A DNA stretch of 10,269 nucleotides from Anaerolineaceae bacterium 46_22 (GTDB lineage Bacteria > Chloroflexota > Anaerolineae > Anaerolineales > Anaerolineaceae), in assembly GCA_001508595.1 (NCBI GenBank), contig LGHA01000038.1:1-10269 (forward strand), given 5' to 3'. Each line of letters starts with the position of its first letter. Position 1 is the first letter of the stretch. The translations under genes were made by a program, and so were the position numbers. The notes beneath the pieces were generated by a model, which worked only from the letters and a program-made list of their open reading frames with translations, ran no database searches and was not told the DNA's origin. Positions 6,642 to 10,269 of the stretch are shown here, in pieces.

Positions 6642-9218
6642 ATGATCCCCATAAAACTGAAAATTGAGGGCTTTCTTTCTTATCGTGACCCGGTGGAATT
6701 GGATTTTACTGGCTTTAACCTGGCTTGCATTTCAGGTCAGAATGGGGCAGGTAAGTCCGCTTTGCTAGATGCCATCACATGGGCTTTGTTTGGGCAAGCC
6801 CGCAAGCGTGATGAATCGGTGATCAATAATCATCCCTCTGTGGAAGCAGCGCAGGTGACCTTTGATTTCGATTATGAGGGCAATCGCTACCGTGTTCAGC
6901 GGGCGAATCCGCGCGGCAAAACTTCTTCTGTGGAGTTTTTTATCTTATCTCAAATTCCGGGGGAAGACCATCGATGGAAGCCGTTAACCGAACGCACCCT
7001 GCGAGAGACAGATAAAAAGATTGAAGACACCCTCCGGATGGATTTTGATACCTTCACCAACGCCTCCTTCTTCCTGCAGGGTAAGGCAGATCAATTTGCT
7101 ATGGCACGTCCTGGGGAGCGAAAACGCATTCTGAGCAACATTTTAGGCTTGGAAGTGTGGGAGACCTATCGGGAGACAGCGGCTTTGCGTCGGCGTGAAA
7201 AAGAAAAAGAAGTCAAAGCTTTAGAAGGACGCATCAGCGAGATCCAGGCGGAATTGGATGAAGGTCCGCAGCGCAAAGAAAGGTTGGCGGAACTGGAAGC
7301 GCGTTTGGAAATCCTTTCGGAGCAGCGGAAGGAGCGTGCACAATCCCTGGAAAATGTCCGCCGATTGCAGGCAGCCCTCAATGAACAGCGCAAGATGGTG
7401 GCTGCCTTACGAACACAGCTTGATGCGGCAGCACAGGAAAATGAGCGAACAGCTCAAACCTTGGCAGAGCGGCAGTCTGAGAAGCAGGAATATGATGCCA
7501 TCCTTGCTAAAGGCGGTCAAATTGAAAAGGCTTATGATGATTGGCAAAAAGCGCGCCAGGCATTGGAAGCGATGGAGGTTTTGGCGGAACAATTTCGTAA
7601 GCATGAAGCGCTACGGCACGAACCTTTGAGCCTGATTAGGGCAGAACAAGCGCGGCTAAGCCAGGAGATGCAAAGCCTGGAAGAAAAACAATCCGCGCTC
7701 GAAAAAGCTCGGATGGAAGCGGAAAACCTGAAGACGCGATTAAGTGAAACTCGCGAAAAGGTTGAACACGCAAAAACACGGCTCAAACGTCGTGAAACAC
7801 TGGATGAAGAAATCCGTCAGCTTCAGGTGAAGCATGCTGATGCAAAGGCGGAAAACCCACGTCTGTACGCAGAGATGAAGGAACTTCGAGAACGAATCGA
7901 TCAACTTAAGGCTGCACATGGCGTGGATTGCCCCCTTTGCGGACAGCCGCTGTCCGCTGAGGAGCGGGAGGCGCTGATCCAATCTTTAACAGAAGATGGT
8001 GAGAAAAGGGGGGATCGGTATCGTGAGAATCAAAAGCTGCTGAAAGGATTTGAGGGTCGTTTGCAGGAAATGGGAGCTGAGCTGGCAGATCTGAAGGGGG
8101 CTGAAGTTGAGCTGCGAGAGGCAACAAGAACAGCGGATCAATTAGAAAATCAGCTCAAGCACCTGGAAGAAGAAGAAAAAGCATGGTGCGAAATTGGCGC
8201 ACCACGTTTGACAGAAATCAGGGCGGCAATTTCCGGGGAATCTTTTGCTAAAGCGGCACGAATGCGATTGAAGGAAATTGATGCTGAACTGGAAGCCCTT
8301 GGTTATGATATTGATACCCACCAATCCTTGCGAGAAGCAGAGCAGGCAGGACGAGAAGCAGAGGCTGATCTGCGCGCTTTAGAAGGTGCTCGGGCAGCCC
8401 TGGCGCCGATCAAACGTGAGATTGAGGGACTGCAGGCGCAGCTTGAAGAACAAGACAGGGATTTGGGAAGCTTGCAGGTGACCCATGATGAGGCGGTTGC
8501 CCAACTGGCAGCTGCTGAGGTGGACATGCCTGACCTGGCACAGGCTGAATCAGATTTACACGATATCCAGGAGCAGGAGAATCGCCTGCGGATGGAGGTG
8601 GGCGGTGCCAGGCAAAAGGTCGCTGTTTTGGAGACCCTGAAGGCACGTAAGACTGGCTTTATTGAAGAACGTGAAGGATTGACCCAGCTGATTGCAGATT
8701 TGAAACAGCTGGAAAGGGCTTTTGGCAAGGACGGTGTGCCGGCATTGTTGATTGAGCAAGCCTTGCCGGAGATTGAAGAGGAAACCAATGACCTGCTGTC
8801 ACGTCTGACCAACGGGCAAATGTCTTTTAGTTTTGTGACCCAGCGGGAGTATAAGGATGCCAGTCGGGATGACCTGAGGGAAACCCTTGATATCATCATC
8901 AGCGACAGTCTCGGGGAGCGCGATTATGAGATGTTCTCGGGTGGGGAAGCATTCCGGGTGAATTTCTCGATTCGATTGGCGCTTTCGCAGGTGCTGGCGC
9001 GTCGGGCGGGGGCTCGCTTGCAGACCCTGGTGATTGATGAGGGTTTTGGCAGCCAGGATGCCCAGGGCAGGCAGCGATTGGTGGAGGCAATCAACATGGT
9101 GCGGGATGATTTTGAGAAGATTTTGGTGATCACGCATCTTGAAGAATTGAAAGATGTCTTCCCCAACCGGATTGAAGTCGAAAAGACCCCGCAAGGCTCG
9201 CAATTGACGGTGGTGTAG
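6642..9218 (+). CDS. sbcC: SbcC/Rad50-family SMC-like ATPase
   Basis: An 858-residue ABC-type ATPase with split head and long coiled coil, the tethering and ATPase subunit of Mre11-Rad50 (SbcD-SbcC) complexes at DNA ends. N-terminal head: Walker A GQNGAGKS (32-39) and Q-loop in FFLQGKADQF (Q146). A heptad-rich, Glu/Lys/Arg-rich coiled coil spans about 180-425 and 450-700. The zinc hook CPLCGQPL (Cys430, Cys433) lies at the exact midpoint of the chain. C-terminal head: signature FSGGEAFRVN (765-774), Walker B LVIDEG with D799/E800, D-loop GFGSQD and H-loop His832 (VITHLEEL). It is shorter than E. coli SbcC (about 1,050 residues) and closer to archaeal Rad50. AGGA 7 nt before the ATG supports the start; herA ends 1 nt upstream. 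It is the last gene of the operon, and no SbcD/Mre11 gene is nearby. Confidence 0.94.
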   Translation: MIPIKLKIEGFLSYRDPVELDFTGFNLACISGQNGAGKSALLDAITWALFGQARKRDESVINNHPSVEAAQVTFDFDYEGNRYRVQRANPRGKTSSVEFFILSQIPGEDHRWKPLTERTLRETDKKIEDTLRMDFDTFTNASFFLQGKADQFAMARPGERKRILSNILGLEVWETYRETAALRRREKEKEVKALEGRISEIQAELDEGPQRKERLAELEARLEILSEQRKERAQSLENVRRLQAALNEQRKMVAALRTQLDAAAQENERTAQTLAERQSEKQEYDAILAKGGQIEKAYDDWQKARQALEAMEVLAEQFRKHEALRHEPLSLIRAEQARLSQEMQSLEEKQSALEKARMEAENLKTRLSETREKVEHAKTRLKRRETLDEEIRQLQVKHADAKAENPRLYAEMKELRERIDQLKAAHGVDCPLCGQPLSAEEREALIQSLTEDGEKRGDRYRENQKLLKGFEGRLQEMGAELADLKGAEVELREATRTADQLENQLKHLEEEEKAWCEIGAPRLTEIRAAISGESFAKAARMRLKEIDAELEALGYDIDTHQSLREAEQAGREAEADLRALEGARAALAPIKREIEGLQAQLEEQDRDLGSLQVTHDEAVAQLAAAEVDMPDLAQAESDLHDIQEQENRLRMEVGGARQKVAVLETLKARKTGFIEEREGLTQLIADLKQLERAFGKDGVPALLIEQALPEIEEETNDLLSRLTNGQMSFSFVTQREYKDASRDDLRETLDIIISDSLGERDYEMFSGGEAFRVNFSIRLALSQVLARRAGARLQTLVIDEGFGSQDAQGRQRLVEAINMVRDDFEKILVITHLEELKDVFPNRIEVEKTPQGSQLTVV

Positions 9219-9230
9219 TCGTCACATTTT

Positions 9231-9482
9231 GTCACTTGGGGGTCTGGGACGCCATACGTGACCTGCGAAATTCTATAGTGCGAGACGTATTCCTGATACT
9301 CAATTGATAAATTTCCGGTTCATTGTAGTTCAATTTCCCCCCGCAAGCGGGGGGTTAGGGAGGTGAAATTGATTGGTCGTGCATCTATGTCGGTATCATG
9401 CCACCTCAACTTTTGCTTAATTCCTCACACTGTGATTTTTGTGTCAGAAGTTATCCCATTGGGTATCTTGAGGAAATCTTTT
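9231..9482 (+). repeat. Tandem repeat unit 1 of the ~254-bp array
   Basis: First copy, starting 12 nt after the sbcC stop. Landmarks in order: a degraded left arm and GACGCCATACGTGAC right arm of stem 1; ATTCCTGATACTCAATTGAT; the GC-rich core CAATTTCCCCCCGCAAGCGG with its G-rich tail and closing GAAATTG; CGGTATCATGCC; CATTGGGTATCTTGAGG. It differs from units 2 and 3 at scattered positions and is the more diverged of the full copies. I found no gene in it. Confidence 0.85.
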
Positions 9483-9736
9483 GACATGTAGGCGTCTGGA
9501 GACGCCATACGTGACCTACGAATTTCTATAGTGCGAGAGGTATTCCTGATACTCAATTGATAAATTTCTGGTTCATTATCGTTCAATTTCCCCCCGCTTG
9601 CGGGGGGTTAGGGGGGTGAAATTGATTGGTCGTGCATCTATGACGGTATCATGCCGCCTCAAGTTTTGCTTAATTTCTCACGCCGGGTTTTTTGTGTTTG
9701 AAGCTGTCACATTGGGTATCATGAGGAAATCTTTTT
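9483..9736 (+). repeat. Tandem repeat unit 2 of the ~254-bp array
   Basis: Second copy, offset about 253 nt from unit 1. Stem 1 is well formed: TAGGCGTC, a short loop, GACGCCATACGTG. The GC-rich core (9588-9621) is bounded by CAATTTC and GAAATTG as a perfect 7-bp outer inverted repeat. The stretch from CGGTATCATGCC to the end is almost identical to unit 3 over about 100 nt, so these two copies share the most recent duplication or have been homogenised. Confidence 0.88.
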
Positions 9737-9993
9737 GTCACGTAGGCGTCTGGGGACGCCATACGTGACCTGCGAAATTCTATAGTGCGAGAGGTATTCC
9801 TGATACTCAATTGATAAATTTCTGGTTCATTGTAGTTCAATTTCCCCCCGCTTGCGGGGGGTTAGGGGGGTGAAATTGTTTGGTTTGGTTGTGTATATGC
9901 GACGGTATCATGCCGCCTCAAGTTTTGCTTAATTTCTCACGCCGGGTTTTTTGTGTTTGAAGCTGTCACATTGGGTCTCATGAGGAATGCTTT
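9737..9993 (+). repeat. Tandem repeat unit 3 of the ~254-bp array
   Basis: Third full copy, offset 254 nt from unit 2. Stem 1 reads GTCACGTAGGCGTC, loop TGGG, GACGCCATACGTGAC: a 14-nt left arm and a right arm with a single extra T. The core at 9840-9874 keeps both G6 runs around TTA. A small local change (GTTTGGTTTGGTTGTG) replaces the GATTGGTCGTG of units 1 and 2 just after the core. No gene seen. Confidence 0.88.
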
Positions 9994-10098
9994 GTCACGT
10001 ATGGTTGCCCCTGGCAACCTACGTGACCTACGAAATTTCAGAGGGTGGATGCTTCTTCTGATCCTTAATTGACAAATCACTTGTTTACTTTCGTTCCA
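9994..10098 (+). repeat. Truncated, diverged repeat unit 4
   Basis: A partial copy that keeps stem 1 and the following ACCTACGAAATTTC, CTGATCCTTAATTGACAAAT and TTTCGTTC segments, then loses similarity just before the GC-rich core. Its stem 1 has a different sequence, GGTTGCC paired with GGCAACC, in place of GGCGTC/GACGCC, flanked by the same CACGTA and TACGTG arms. Array degradation at the right edge is the simplest reading. Confidence 0.75.
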
Positions 10099-10133
10099 GG
10101 AAAGGGCTCATATAGGTAGCCAAATGAAAATAA

Positions 10134-10169
10134 GGGCTCGGCATGCCGTGCCGAGCCCCTACAGTTTTT
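10134..10169. terminator. Strong palindrome with T-run, terminator or small dispersed repeat
   Basis: GGGCTCGGCA and TGCCGAGCCC form a perfect 10-bp stem around TGCCG, followed on the plus strand by CTACAG and five T. On the minus strand the stem is followed by TTATTTTC. The T-run on the plus side is 6 nt from the stem, longer than ideal, so a bidirectional terminator and a REP-like dispersed palindrome are both plausible. No gene end is close on the plus side; sbcC stops more than 900 nt upstream. Confidence 0.5.
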
Positions 10170-10269
10170 CACCTGACTTGCTCACTTTTGCCATTTTTGA
10201 TCATTTTTACGGGAAAAAATCATGTTTTCGGGGCACTAAGGAGGTGCTGTCGGAGATAGATTAAAATTG
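10170..10269. other. Right-edge intergenic stretch without a visible gene
   Basis: The stretch is AT-rich up to about 10230, then contains AAGGAGGTG, which looks like a ribosome site. Every start following it within the window runs into a stop (GTG at 10246 reaches TAA after six codons). No promoter or gene can be supported here; a gene may begin beyond the edge. Confidence 0.4.

Noticed and set aside
8303..8899. 198-residue open frame on the minus strand inside sbcC
   Set aside because: Ser/Arg/Ala-rich antisense shadow of the SbcC coiled-coil coding sequence; no start signal or domain.
9605..9617. Telomere-like TTAGGG or G-quadruplex in the repeat core
   Set aside because: Only two long G-runs flank a single TTA, and a nearby C-run can pair with either of them. 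A hairpin explains the sequence better than a four-tract quadruplex.
9231..10098. CRISPR array
   Set aside because: The unit is about 254 bp and repeats along its whole length. There are no short identical repeats separated by unique spacers of similar length, and no cas genes are visible.
10223..10260. Start of a new gene at the right edge after AAGGAGG
   Set aside because: ATG at 10223 meets TAA after five codons, and GTG at 10246 meets TAA after six; no open frame continues to the edge from these starts.
9219..10269. SbcD/Mre11 or any other gene downstream of sbcC
   Set aside because: All frames in this stretch are broken by stops within the repeats, and no phosphoesterase motif was seen.

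Overview
The window most resembles a bacterial chromosome segment from the Chloroflexota (Anaerolineae-like). This is an inference from three things: an FMN-riboswitch-controlled NMT1-type ABC transporter, a bacterial HerA-NurA-Rad50 cassette, and intergenic DNA full of GC-rich hairpin repeats. No rRNA or taxonomic marker is present, so the assignment is tentative.

Left part (1-2724, minus strand): a transport operon. A near-consensus promoter (2696-2724) leads into an FMN riboswitch (about 2534-2671) with a terminator-like, SD-sequestering hairpin just before the first gene. The genes are a permease (ribX-like), a lipoprotein substrate-binding protein (ribY-like) and an ATP-binding subunit that runs off the left edge. 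The riboswitch points to riboflavin uptake. The ATPase reads cleanly in frame but lacks the whole Walker A segment, which is the oddest coding observation in the window.

Middle spacer (2725-3094): no convincing gene. It holds degenerate short repeats, one GC-rich hairpin element, a weak terminator-like hairpin and a plausible promoter for the rightward operon.

Central part (3095-9218, plus strand): a compact four-gene DNA-end-processing operon: nurA nuclease, a small HAS-barrel-like protein, herA hexameric translocase and an SbcC/Rad50-type SMC-like ATPase. Junctions are a 4-nt overlap and two 1-nt gaps, so the genes are almost certainly co-transcribed and translationally coupled. HerA and NurA form a known end-resection machine, and Rad50/SbcC normally works with Mre11/SbcD on DNA ends. 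No Mre11/SbcD gene is in the window. The small protein shares recognisable motifs with the N-terminal barrel of the adjacent HerA and is the best candidate for an under-described component.

Right part (9219-10269): non-coding. It contains three complete and one truncated copy of a tandem repeat of about 254 bp. Each full unit carries several inverted repeats, and one stem has a different but still complementary sequence in the last copy. The GC-rich core of the unit also occurs upstream of nurA, so the repair operon has the same element on both sides. A strong palindrome with a T-run lies near the right end.
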